NCBI RefSeq assembly: GCF_010015445.1
Contig: NC_053116.1
Location: 10,316,085 to 10,380,084, forward strand
Origin: Perca fluviatilis
Lineage: Eukaryota > Chordata > Actinopteri > Perciformes > Percidae
DNA length: 64,000 bases
Direction of reading: 5' to 3'
Shown: piece by piece, positions 9,001-20,602 of the stretch
Layout of the letters: the number at the start of each line of letters is the position of its first letter
Position numbering within the stretch: the first letter of the stretch is position 1
The notes under the pieces: generated by a model
Told to the model about the DNA's origin: nothing
Databases searched by the model: none
The model's input: only the letters and a program-made list of their open reading frames with translations
Position numbers and translations under genes: made by a program

Positions 9001-9899
9001 CAGGTTTAGAATAAGAAAGAGGAGAGGAGTAGGCAATAACATGAGTATGCAATAAGTGCCATGTGTACAATTTACAGCACAGGGGGAGCGAGGTGTCGTT
9101 GCTACATCCACAGTGAGCAGCTGGCATTCCTCACATATATGAGACAAATGGCACGTAGAAAGTAAAACTATGAAGTAACTGAAAATGGAAAAAAAATCTA
9201 ACCATGTATGTCTAATTGCTACAAACTACTTTGAAGTTTTCCTACCTTACACCTGATGCCACATAGTTCGAGCCAACACATCATTTATTTCCAAACCTTA
9301 TAATGTAAAAATGAACTGCAGCAGCAAGTTGAAAAATCACAATCACAAGGGTGTCATCAGCTGATTTCAGAAAAAGGGGCTCTGCTTCGTCGTTGCTGAC
9401 AGTAGAGGTCAGTCTGAAAGTTGACTGAATGTTAATCATTAACAAATCCCCGGAAATGAAAACATGAACAGGTGTTCAGACAATAAAACAGAAGAATATA
9501 CCATACGTTAGAAGTAGGAGTAAAAACAGATAAAACCATTAAAAACAAGGAAACAAAGTGGGTGTAAAAGTGCAGATGCTGGTTATGGATGTTCTGGTGT
9601 GTGGTTAGTCTATTTGAAGCACAATAGCTCTGTGTGTTTTAAGGAAATGTTATTTTATAGGAGTACAGTGTTGCTTAGATAGGTGCTTGGAATGAGGTGC
9701 CAGACTCTCGTACAACCACCGGAGGGCAGACTTGTGCAAGAAAGGGCCTCCCAACAAGAGTCCTCAGTCCTGAGAGCAGGAAAGGTTGCAAATTGCATTT
9801 CATGGACCTAAAACTACACAATAAAGCCCAAGAATCACGCAGAAGTTGCAGTCCACTGTATTAGTGAACACATTAGAACCAATTACACACAAAACTGTA
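8976..9899. other. Intergenic / upstream intron, no gene recognised
   Basis: This is the interval between the STYK1-like transmembrane exon (-) and the magi3 promoter (+). Any first exon of the kinase gene should lie here or within the promoter region, but no signal peptide or extracellular exon could be identified. Confidence 0.4.
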
Positions 9900-11089
9900 G
9901 GTCGACTGTTACAAACAAACATTTCCCACGTGAAAAGACGTGTCCCGGTGCGGGAGCTCCGCCTTGAACTAAACACACACCATGGGAACAAAATCCAGAG
10001 GTTTCCCAATCCCAGAAGCCCCGCCTCTCGCCATTCCCTCCAACGGAGAAGGCTTTAGGACCGCCCCCCCCCTAAGCTCTGATTGGACAGAAGCTCCTGC
10101 AATCGGGAAAGCAACACGGAAAAAGATCAAAAAGTTATGGAGTGCAGCCTAATCGGATCCCGTCTGTTGCGTGCCGCTGCTGCGTAGTTTTTTTTTTTTT
10201 TTTTAAGTAGAGAATAAATACCACCCCAAAGGGAGAGCACAGAGCGTGTAGCGGAGAACAAGAAGCAGGGCTTCTGTTTGGAAAGGCTCAGATAACCGCC
10301 CGGTTCAGAGGAGGGCCAGGTATTGTTTTTCCGTTTCCAGGGACTGCCTTCGCTGATGTCACCGCGGAGGAGGGCAGGAGAGGCGGACAGGTGCGCAGAG
10401 CAAAGTTGACTCCGGTGGACTTGGACGAAGAGCTGTCACTGAGCAGAGAATTACTCCTTTTAACAGTTTTTGAAGTTTCCCCGTATTTTATTATTATTAT
10501 TTTTTTTTTTTAAATAAGTTTTCTGTTCTGTGCAGTCAGTTTGGCATTTTCTGAAGTCTTAAGTGGAATACATACTGTGTAGCCTAGTACGCTTATTTTT
10601 TTTTTCTGTGGCTGGGGCTCACTGGATCCGTCCTGCGCTGTAATACCGGGTGGAGGGGGGGGGGGTTTAACGGCGTGGAGGAAGCTGCGAACACACTGGG
10701 TGTGTGGGATCGAGACGCCCCAGCATTAGAACCAGCACTTTCCGCTTCAATGCGACACTGACGCAGAGTCTCCTCTCGCATCCCCAGTCGCAGACTAGGT
10801 GATGCTCGAGTAATCCAATGGAAGGATCGATCGTCAACAGAGGGAGTTTGATCTAAAAAAAAAAAAAAGAAGCCCCAAAACATTTGTTTTCCCTGGAATG
10901 GAATACAACACAAGAAATTAGCCTCAACTTCTCTTAACCTGCAATGATTTTCCCATGCGTCATTGCGTTTTAGGAGCAGATCGCGCGGGTGTTGCGTTGA
11001 AGGACAATCGTTCTTGGACTCTCCCCCCCCTTCCCCCCCCTCCCATCCCACCCCCACCCCCCCTCCCAGGTTCACAAGAGCTACTAACA
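9900..11089 (+). promoter_or_regulatory. magi3: magi3 promoter / 5' UTR region
   Basis: This is the sequence directly upstream of the magi3 start codon. It has a GC-rich block with CCGCCCCCCCCC near 10069-10082 and an inverted CCAAT box (GATTGG) at about 10081-10086, so transcription probably starts near 10.1-10.3 kb. An extremely C-rich tract at about 11022-11067 is followed by CAGG 21 bases before the ATG. It could be either a 5' UTR tract or the polypyrimidine tract of a 3' splice site joining a non-coding first exon. No TATA box is obvious. Start site and exon structure are inferred. Confidence 0.5.
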
Positions 11090-11396
11090 ATGTCCAAGAC
11101 ACTGAAGAAGAAGAAGCACTGGTCCACTAAAGTACAGGAGTGCACCGTGTCGTGGAGTGGTTCCGGGGAGTTGTCCACGGTAGTTGAGGTGCGAGGCGGC
11201 GCCGAGCTGGGGGAGTTCCCCCACCTCGGACACACCGTCTCGGAGGCGATGGTCTGTCACGCCGGGAGGTTTCCCTGCAGCGGGGACGTGCTGCTGGAGG
11301 TGAACGGCACGCCGGTGAGCGGGCTCACCAACCGAGACACACTGGCTGTCATCCGCCACTTTCGGGAGCCCATCCGCCTCAAGACTGTGAAACCAG
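11090..11396 (+). CDS. magi3: magi3 first coding exon (MAGI3, MAGUK scaffold; PDZ0 region)
   Basis: The exon encodes 102 codons plus one base and begins [11 protein letters not shown]. It contains the block [20 protein letters not shown] and ends near [15 protein letters not shown]. From memory of the family, this opening and the [20 protein letters not shown] stretch match the N-terminus of MAGI3 better than MAGI1 or MAGI2. The region is the start of the first PDZ domain (PDZ0). MAGI3 is a junctional scaffold that also has a guanylate-kinase-like domain, WW domains and further PDZ domains, none of which are encoded here. The ATG has A at -3. The frame stays open upstream through a proline-rich stretch, but the conserved MSKTLKK start is chosen. 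The exon ends CCAG followed by GTGTGTAT, a usable donor in phase 1. Which teleost paralogue (a or b) cannot be told. Confidence 0.93.
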
Positions 11397-11397
11397 G

Positions 11398-11408
11398 TGT
11401 GTATTTGA

Positions 11409-11466
<58 letters not shown>

Positions 11467-11538
11467 CTCACTCTCCCCACCCAACATGTACACAAACAAA
11501 CGTGCCATGTTGTGCTTTGAAATGTGTGTGTATTTGAA

Positions 11539-11590
<52 letters not shown>

Positions 11591-11648
11591 CTCTCACTCT
11601 CCCCACCCAACATGTACACAAACAAACGTGCCATGTTGTGCTTTGAAA
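11398..11648 (+). repeat. Tandem duplication of the intron 1 start with (CA)n
   Basis: A unit of about 125 bp is present twice: GTGTGTATTTGAATC, a (CA)n tract (11413-11464 and 11540-11588), CCTCTCACTCTCCCCACCC, and GTGCCATGTTGTGCTTTGA. The first copy begins exactly at the magi3 exon 1 donor dinucleotide, so the donor-like GTGTGTAT occurs twice. Only the first is next to coding sequence. Confidence 0.9.
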
Positions 11649-12753
11649 TGGTTACAGCGCTGTAACTTAAAGATTGACAAGTTTAGGACAGGTGAGACAA
11701 GTATGGATCAATTGGAGGGTCTTGGGGGGGGGGGTACGCAGCCTCACACGAGCCACTGTTTGCCTGTAGGGCGTTGTGTCGATGGATCAGAAGTGTGTGC
11801 AGTCATATATGCACATTTGGCAGCTACTCTGCAGGTCAAATGTGTGTTTTCAGGCTGGTTTAAGCATATCTAAATTGTCCATCTGCGTGCCTCCTATTCA
11901 TTCCCGTGGAGACTGAACGTTTCCCACAGTGCTGCTTTTTCTGCTGTTGTACAGTCCTGCCAAACAACATGAGCGAGAGACCTGCTGTGTTGTGTTTGGA
12001 GCACGCTTGTTCGTAGTGCCCAGTACAACCTTTAGTCATTGAAGCTCGCAGCCCTTTTTTTTTTTTTTTTTCTAAACTCGGTGTGTAAATGTTCTTTGCC
12101 TGTCCTGCTCTGTGGTTGTGTACGCTATGTAAAACATTCATTCAGGCACATAAGGTGCAACACGCAGCTTTTAATGTCATTGCAATTTTCCTGTCTGCAA
12201 GCTCAGCTAAAAGCTACTGATTGGATTTATGTGTGTGTGTTATTACCTGACTTACTAGCAATTAGTTTGTGCTCCTTTGTGGCTCACAGGCATGCCTAAT
12301 GGGTGTGTTAAATGTGCCAAAGTATACAGTCAAACTCTACTAGTCATGTGGGACAGAAGGTGTGTCTGTGTGTGTGTGTGTGTGTGTGTGTTTGTGTGTG
12401 TGCGTCTGTGTGGATGGATGGATTTGATGGAGGCACTGCTAAGTGTGGTACTTTGCAAACACTTAGCCGGGATTTGTTATGCCTTGCCAGCTTAGACAGT
12501 GTTGGTCTGCTTGCGTTAAGGTGAGTCCTAATTGAATTAGCTAGGCCCATATATCCCTAAATCCCCAGGATGCTGTGCCAGCCTGGTGACACGGCACACT
12601 TTGACACCATAACTGTCAGGCATTTGTTATTATGGGTTTTCTGTGAAGCGGATTGGTCCTTCTGCTTCACGTACAGTACGGTATGGTTCACCTGTTAATA
12701 AGGGTGGATGTAGTCGAAACAGCGTTCAATGCAATGACTAATTGTAGCACTTC

Positions 12754-13081
12754 TAGAGCTGCGAAGATATGAGTCAATTAATGGATAAGTTGCCAACTAT
12801 TAAATTAATCGCCAACTATTTTTGATAATCGATTAATCGGTTTGGATCATTTTTTTTATAAAAATAAAAACAAAATTCTGATTCCAGCTTCTTGAATGTG
12901 AATATTTCCTAGTTTCTTCACTCCTCTGTGACAGTAAGCTGAATATCTTTCAGGACGCCATCTTTGGGAAACACTGATCCACATATCCCACATTTTATGA
13001 ACGAAGCGACTAATCGATTAATCGAGAAAAGATGATCGACAGATTAATCGACTATGGAAATACGGGTTGGTTGCAGCCCTA
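12754..13081. mobile_element. hAT-type MITE with ATTAATCG motifs
   Basis: Left TAGAGCTGCGAAG, right GTTGCAGCCCTA; flanks AGCACTTC and AGCACTTA (7 of 8). The interior repeats AATCGATTAATCG and the CACTCCTCTGTGACAGT block shared with 18495, 24483 and 54617. Confidence 0.8.
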
Positions 13082-14994
13082 AGCACTTAAAACACGTCGG
13101 TCTGTTTTTAATCTTGAGTTTCCTTGTGTTTGCACATTAGACTCAAGTTTGTGTTTTAACATTTTCTTTGTGTTATGTAATGTTAGGGGTATGTTAAGTG
13201 ATGTTGAGCCACACTTTGACAGTGTGCAGGCTGCTTACCATAGGCTCCTCTGTCCCCCCCCCCGGGCCCTCACTGTGTGTTTGTATCTCTGTCTCCTTGC
13301 TCATGATTAATTTAAGCATCATCCATCATTGATGGCTGCTCCTCGCCAAGATGAGGTGGCTGATGGACGGATCAGATGCTGCCCGACCAGTGTGGATGTA
13401 AACTTGTATTCTCGTGAGATTGGACATTTTGGGGATGAGGATAAAGGCTAAACACTGAGTAGTGGAGTAAATTCTAGGGAATTCTTTTGAGTCCATTTCC
13501 AAAGAAACTGCACCGTTTTGCACGTGGGCCCTGTGTTTGCATAACACAGCAAAAAAAAAAAAAGTTGCATATTTTTTCAGTGTGTCTGACCTGCCCTGTT
13601 AGAATCTTTTCACTCTCCCTCCTTTCTGCCTAGTTTGTCTTTACTTTATCTTCTCCCCTCAGCCGATTATGCCTTATCATCACATTTTGGCATTCATGCT
13701 CATCTCTGGTATTTTCTTCCCTTTGCTACATTATTCAATACAAATGTGCAATATCAGACTTTTTCTATAATTTTTTTTATTATTGTATTTACTATATTTA
13801 TTGTTTTTATTCTGTGTCTTTTGCCTTTATAAGGGTACTATCATTTTATTTGTGTACCACTGAGGGTGAGTTGTGAAAAAGTTCACAATAAAACGTATTC
13901 TATTCTATATTTCTATTCTATAGTTCACTCTGATGCTCACTTTGCCTTGGTAGTACCCTTCCCCCAACCTGATTCCATCACCAGCATACTACATAGTTTG
14001 TGCTTTTGCACTAGCCACCTAATCCTCTCAGTAAATCTACAAAATCTTTAAAAGAATTGCACAACCTTTCTTCAGAATTTTACATTCCTTCGTCGTTTTA
14101 CTTACCTGCCATGACATATTGTCTGCAGCTTCTAAATCAAACATGATATGGGCCTTCACCGCAGCGGAGAGTGCTCGAGACTTCCGCTGCACTGTCGGGA
14201 CAGAAAACAGAAGTTGGCCTGGAGTGGTCCTCTGGCTCCAGACCAGCCAACGCACTCAGTATGCAGCACCCATCCATAGAGAGGAGCAAGGCAATAGGCA
14301 GTAACCTTGGGGGGGGGGGGGATTGAGAGTAGAGGCGTAGTGATACAGATACCTATTGCAGCTTACAGACATGTGAGTGGGCAGCTCATTGATTAATGCT
14401 GTAAAAGGAGTTAGATCTGCTTGTTTTTGCCTCACGAAGCTAAATGGATGGAGCATTTAGCTGTCAGGTCCTGGAGCAACCTTGTTTCACATACTGGGCA
14501 ACTGGGTAAAGGCTTTTCAAAACCCTTTTACCTTGTCTCAGAAAGCCTGAAAGATAAATAATGATAGCAATATGCTGAGATGACAACGGCTCTCACATTT
14601 TACCGCGCCACTCCAGAGATTATAGCCAAACACAGTATATGAACGTGTTTATGAAGGCAAGATCCAGATGGAAAAACACTTACAGGTCAAAGTGTTTACT
14701 GTGGTGTTAAGCGTTCTTCCATGTAAAGTTACACACACTGAACACACACACTCACTCACTAACACCTTCACTTACGGACCATGTGCAATAACTAGTACTT
14801 TTAGTGTGTATATTTCTTTCTATTTATGATTGTTGTTTTACTATTTATTTCTTGTCTTTTTAGATTTAGATTTGTTACTGGGTGAACTGCTTCTAAAATT
14901 TCGTTGTTCGTTTTGTACAATGACAATAAATGATTCATCTTCTTCTTCTAGACTTCATCTAATTACTAAAACAAAAACAGATGAAATGTCAACA
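13082..14994. other. Intronic, no gene recognised
   Basis: Mostly AT-rich unique sequence. An AATAAA-bearing LINE-like tail occurs at about 13880-13920 (repeated TTCTATTCTAT). A second occurs at about 14770-14945 (TTTCGTTGTTCG ... ACAATGACAATAAATGATTC), typical of fish retroposon 3' ends. A G-run lies at 14309-14321. Confidence 0.4.
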
Positions 14995-15506
14995 AGTGCT
15001 CATATTATGCTCTTCTTCAGGTTCATAATTGTATTTAGAGGTTGTACCAGATTAGGTTTACGTGGTTTCATTTTCTAAAAACACCATCTTTTTGTCGTAC
15101 TGCACATTGCTGCAGCTCCTCTTTTCACCCTGTGTGTTGAGCTCTCTGCTTTAGCTACAGAGTGAGACATCTCACTTCTGTTCCATCTTTGTTGGGAGTC
15201 GCACATGCGCAGTAGCTAGGTAAGGACTACTAGCCAGTCAGAATGAGGGCGTGCCACGCTAGCAGCTAGGCGAGCATTATAACGTGTGTTACAAAGTGAC
15301 CATGTTCGTCTCTGAAGTAAAGGCTGGACTACAGTAGAGCTGTTTGGAGCAGTTTGTGAACAGTGTTTTCTGTTGGAGATGGTAAGTCCCTTTGGGGTGG
15401 ACTTTGGGCTTTTTCACTTTGTAAACCTATAACATGCGCTAAAAAGATATATAACACTATAAAGGAAAGGGGGGAAAAAAGCCAAAAAGCATAATATGAG
15501 CACTTT
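14995..15506. mobile_element. MITE with GTGCTCATATTATGC long terminal repeats
   Basis: Left end AAGTGCTCATATTATGCTC, right end GCATAATATGAGCACTTTAA. Same family as 42750-43414: both share CTACAGAGTGAGAC and CACATGCGCAGTAGCT. TTAA is retained at the right end. No coding capacity. Confidence 0.75.
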
Positions 15507-16467
15507 AAGGTAACTTTGGTGGATACATGCACTCTAATGCTGGACAGTATGAGCTATAGTGGCATTACGGTTTATGTAACGGTTCTTTTCATTTCAACGT
15601 ATAACCTAAAACATCATTGTTAATACACACACTCAATGCCAGTGTACGTTAAAGTAGGGCAGGGATTATCCTAGCGTGAAGCTCTTTCTTTATAAAGTTG
15701 CAGCGGATGTCTACTAAAGGAAAACGTTCATAGTTACTACATATAGGTACTTTTGTGTTTAGTAACATTCATCTTTTTAATATTCAAAACATGAATGAGA
15801 TCTTGAAAATTCCCAGGGGTCTTTTTGGTCGGAGCAGCATTTCTGTTTGAGCGTATTCAGTAACACAGCACTTATATATGCCTTGCTACAGTATCTGGTG
15901 AGAAATGAACTGCAGAAGTGTGTACTTTAATAAAATCACACTCCCCTTAGACCTAATACTCAAGGAGAGGTGATAAAGATGAGCTGCTTTCAGTGTTTTA
16001 TCTACCATTTAGAAAAGAGAGCTATGAATAACTAAACTTGATGTATCTCACCTGGGCTTTTATCCTGATATATGCACACTAAGTTATGAAGAATTCCATT
16101 TTTAGTCATTGTTTTGGATCTAATAGATTCTTTTCAAGTGTGCAGTCCTTTTTTCCTATTTTTTTTACTAAAGAGACCAGAAAAAAAAGAATCCTGGGGA
16201 CAAATGATGCCATAAAGAATCCAGGTAACAATAAGCTTAAATAATTGAGTGAGAGATAATTGCGGTGGGTTTTTAATTCCACCATTTTGGGCTTTCTTCA
16301 ACAGATCCTCTTACACTGTTCTGCATCAGCAACCTGTGATGTCCCAGGAGTTACTTTTTTATGATGAAGACTTTTAATTAACCTTCTCAGTGTTCTTACT
16401 CACCCTCCAACCTGCTTTGTCTGTTTCTATGTCGTTTTTGTAACTCAGATTAAATTACAATCTCCCA

Positions 16468-16658
16468 GGCGCCTAGCTAGCTCACCTGGTGGAGCAGGCG
16501 CCCATATATAGTGGTTTGCTCTTTGATGCAGCGGCCGCAGGTTCGACTCCGCCCTGCGGCCCTTTGCTGCATGTCATTTCCCCCTCTCTCTCCCCTTTCA
16601 TGTCTTCAGCTAGCCTATATAAAGAAAGGCCTAAAATGCCCAAAACATAATCTTAAAA
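16468..16658 (+). mobile_element. tRNA-derived SINE with 16-bp target duplication
   Basis: The head resembles a tRNA, with an A box at about 16478 (TAGCTCACCTGGTGG) and a B box at 16540-16550 (GGTTCGACTCC). A tRNA-unrelated body rich in CT and an A-rich tail follow. It is flanked by AAATTACA(A/G)TCTCCCA at 16452-16467 and 16659-16674 with one mismatch. This is a LINE-mobilised insertion, not a tRNA gene. Confidence 0.88.
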
Positions 16659-16812
16659 AAATTACAGTCTCCCATAATGCCTTTCGATAACCACCTGAGA
16701 ATGTATCTGAAATTGCTGCATTCGGTGATGTTTTACATGTGGCTGGACCGAGAGGTTGCGGAAAGTGAGAGAGTTTCGCTGTGTGCTAGAACTAACTTTT
16801 GCTGCATTTTCC

Positions 16813-17800
16813 TTAAAGGTCCCATGACGTGGTGCTCTTTGGATGCTTTTATATAGACCTTAGTGGTCCCCTAATACTGTATCTGACGTCTCTTTTATAT
16901 AGACCTTAGTGGTCCCCTAATACTGTATCTGAAGTCTCTTTTATATAGACCTTAGTGGTCCCCTAATACTGTATCTGAAGTCTCTTTTATATAGTCCTTA
17001 GTGGTCCCCTAATACTGTATCTGACATCTCTTTTATATAGACCTTAGTGGTCCCCTAATACTGTATCTGAAGTCTCTTTTATATAGACCTTAGTGGTCCC
17101 CTAATACTGTATCTGAAGTCTCTTTTATATAGACCTTAGTGGTCCCCTAATACTGTATCTGAAGTCTCTTTTATATAGACCTTAGTGGTCCCCTAATACT
17201 GTATCTGAAGTCTCTTTTATATAGACCTTTTATATATATATCTGAAGTCTCTTTTATATAGGCCTTAGTGGTCCCCTAATACTGTATCTGAAGTCTCTTT
17301 TATATAGACCTTTATTTATATATATATCTGAAGTCTCTTTTATATAGACCTTAGTGGTCCCCTAATACTGTATCTGAAGTCTCTTTTATATAGACCTCAG
17401 TGGTCCCCTAATACTGTATCTGAAGTCTCTTTTATATAGACCTTTATTTATATATATATCTGAAGTCTCTTTTATATAGACCTTAGTGGTCCCCTAATAC
17501 TGTATCTGAAGTCTCTTTTATATAGACCTTAGTGGTCCCCTAATACTGTATCTGAAGTCTCTTTTATATAGACCTTAGTGGTCCCCTAATACTGTATCTG
17601 AAGTCTCTTTTATATAGACCTTAGTGGTCCCCTAATACTGTATCTGAAGTCTCTTTTATATAGACCTTAGTGGTCCCCTAATACTGTATCTGAAGTCTCT
17701 TTTATATAGACCTTAGTGGTCCCCTAATACTGTATCTGAAGTCTCTTTCCTGAAATTCAGCCTTGGTGCAGAATTACAGCCACTGGAGCCAGCCAACGAC
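16813..17800 (-). repeat. Repeat element with 46-bp minisatellite, about 20 units
   Basis: It starts TTAAAGGTCCCATGACG. It is then a tandem array of a 46-bp unit (TCTCTTTTATATAGACCTTA, GTGGTCCCCTAATACTGTAT, CTGAAG) from about 16848 to 17750. At least three units are shortened and carry a TATTTATATATATAT replacement. It then continues CAGCCTTGGTGCAGAATTAC. The copy at 54990-55627 is the same element in reverse with about five units. Confidence 0.88.
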
Positions 17801-18494
17801 TGCAACCCCACTTTGTTACATAGTAAACAACGATGCATTCGAAAGCCACCCTCAGTTCGAAACCTATAAGGCAGAATGATTATTGAAAATCAATGGTCAT
17901 TGAAAATTGTTCCTGCTTTCAGAATCCATTGCTGATGCATTTTGCATGCAGGTCTTATGTTATCCTGAAGAATGAGAATCAAACTTTTTTTTTTTTTTTT
18001 TACTCTGCTACATAACATTTTTTACTCTGATTTTTAGGTAATTTCCGACTTTTTTCTCTCCAACATAGGCAATCTCAGTTTCGTTTTGTCTCACTGGTGT
18101 TGTCATTTTGAGGTTAACAGCAGTAAGCGCACAGCCTGTGTTAATGTGGTTTCCCCCCCCACGTTGCAGTCATTGCTTCTATGACTAAGCCGCTCTAAAC
18201 CAGCTGAGGGGAGGCTGTCAGGATCTCTCAGGTTCTGCGGCTGCTTCTCCCTGCGGAAAATGGAACTTCTGTTCCAGTCACTGCCTTTGTCATATTTGAG
18301 ACGAGAGTGCAGCGCAGGTTTGTCTCAGAATACGTAAACCTCGTAAAGAAGGTTAAAAAAACTTCACTGTACCCAGACAACTAAGGTACCAGAGTACAGT
18401 TCTTTCTCTTTATGCTTTTAAGTGCACAAAAAAGAGCTGTAGAGACCATGAAAACAGTCAAGCATTTCTAAATGAAATACAGCTTTGCTGCAAT

Positions 18495-18824
18495 CAAGGG
18501 TAACGATTATTTTCATTGTCTGTTAATCTGCTGATTATTTTCTCTATGAATTGATTCGTTGTTTGGTCCAATAAATGTCAGAAAATGGTGAAAAATGTCG
18601 ATCAGTGTTCCCCCAAGCCCAAGACGTTGTCCTCAAATGTCTTGTTTTGTCCACAAGTTAAAGATATTCAGTTTACTGTCAAAGAGGAGTGAAGAAACTA
18701 GAACATGTTCACATTTAAGAAGCTGGAATCAGAGAACTTTTACTTTTATGATTCAAACTGATTAATCAAGTATACAATAGTAATTAATAGTTGGGAAGTA
18801 ATCAATTAATTGTTGCAATTCTAG
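18495..18824. mobile_element. Degraded hAT-type MITE, ATTAATCG family
   Basis: Shares TGTTTGGTCCAATAAATGTC, AGAAAATGGTGAAAA and AGAGGAGTGAAGAAACTAGA with the copies at 24483 and 54617. The termini are eroded. Confidence 0.6.
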
Positions 18825-18960
18825 TCAAAGTCCTTGGTTGCAAAATAATCTTGAATCCACTTCCTCCTCTCACTCACGCTCTTCCTGCAGCTCTTAACAT
18901 GGAGGCCATCGGTATTCCAAGTGCAAAGCGTTACTGGCACCCTTCTCTGTCCTCTCTCTG

Positions 18961-19109
<149 letters not shown>

Positions 19110-19395
19110 GCAGCTGTACCCCTGATGTGACATCCACCTATCATCTCCTCCCACTGGCTGTTCTCCCGGCTCATTCCCCAAACCTGTCACACTTCTCCGC
19201 CCTCCGCCCTGCCAGCTCGTCAGCGGCGAGGGACGACGGTGCAAGCGGCTGGGCACACTGAAGCCCTCATACGGCAGCGGCTGCCGTGAATACCAAACGC
19301 GCCTCTGACACTGTTTTTCATCCCTCCATTCCTCTGTGGAGCAGCCTTCTCCTTCTGCAACTCACAGCCCTGAACCACCTCACAGTCGCCTAGTC

Positions 19396-19466
19396 CAGCG
19401 ATTCCCAACCAGGGGTTCTTCTAATAGCCTTTCTAATAGAAAGATTGTAAAGCAGCTCAACTAATT

Positions 19467-19548
<82 letters not shown>

Positions 19549-20594
19549 CACAATTATGATTTGATTAAAAGAATATCAGCTATAACATCTGAATACAGGA
19601 ATGGTAAACAGGTTAGCTAAAAGTAATGAATTAATGGTAGAAATAAATAGCTAAAATTATTACATGGGCAGCTGAAATGGGTAGCTGAAACTACGGATTA
19701 AACAGTTAAAATAGTTAATACTACTGATTAAACAGTTCAGATAGTTAGTTAATACTACTGATTAAACAGTTCAAATAGTTAATACTACTGATTAAACAAT
19801 TCAAATAGTTAGCTGAAACTACTGACTAAACAGTTCAAATAGTTAGAGCTACTGACTATACAGTTAGCTAAAACTACTGACTATACAGTTCAAATAGTTA
19901 GCTGAAACTACTGACTAAACAGTTCAAATAGTTAGCTAAAACTACTGACTAAACAGTTCAAATAGTTAGCTGAAACTACTGACTAAACAGTTCAAATAGT
20001 TAGCTAAAACTACTGACTAAACAGTTCAAATAGTTAGCTGAAACTACTGACTAAACAGTTCAAATAGTTAGCTGAAACTACTGACTAAACAGTTCAAATA
20101 GTTAGCTAAAACTACTGACTAAACAGTTCAAATAGTTAGCTGAAACTACTGACTAAACAGTTCAAATAGTTAGCTGAAACTACTGACTAAACAGTTCAAA
20201 TAGTTAGCTAAAACTACTGACTAAACAGTTCAAATAGTTAGCTAAAACTACTGACTAAACAGTTCAAATAGTTAGCTGAAACTACTGACTAAACAGTTCA
20301 AATAGTTAGCTAAAATAACTAACTGAACAGTTCAAGTAGTTAGCTAAAAGTACTGGATAAACATTTGAAACATTCAGCTTCACTCCCAAGTTGTAGTAGT
20401 ACGATTAATGACCAAACTAACCTAAATATTGACAGTTCTGTTGTATGATATGAAAAATTAACAATATACATGGTTGGATAATGAACAGTGTTATACATTT
20501 GGAACACATTGGGATTTGATAAAGGGGTACAGTAGGTGAGTTCATCTGACAGGACTGTCGGGGTATATCAGACCAAAATAGTTGGGAACCACTG
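19396..20594. mobile_element. hAT-type MITE with internal 34-bp minisatellite
   Basis: Left CAGCGATTCCCAACCAGGG, right AGTTGGGAACCACTG; perfect 8-bp duplication GCCTAGTC (19388-19395 and 20595-20602). Inside are a (TA)n run at 19471-19546 and about 20 tandem copies of a 34-bp unit (TAGCTGAAACTACTGACTAA, ACAGTTCAAATAGT) from about 19690 to 20370. Unit variants alternate GCTGAA and GCTAAA. Confidence 0.9.
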
Positions 20595-20602
20595 GCCTAG
20601 TC

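Noticed and set aside
10593..11102. 169-codon minus frame across the magi3 5' UTR
   Set aside because: Low-complexity Gly/Lys frame antisense to the C-rich tract; no domain.
16468..16560. Possible tRNA gene
   Set aside because: A and B boxes are present but no cloverleaf can be closed; body, A-rich tail and target duplication show a SINE.
16848..17750. CRISPR-like regular array
   Set aside because: Units are contiguous 46-bp tandem copies without unique spacers, in a vertebrate intron.
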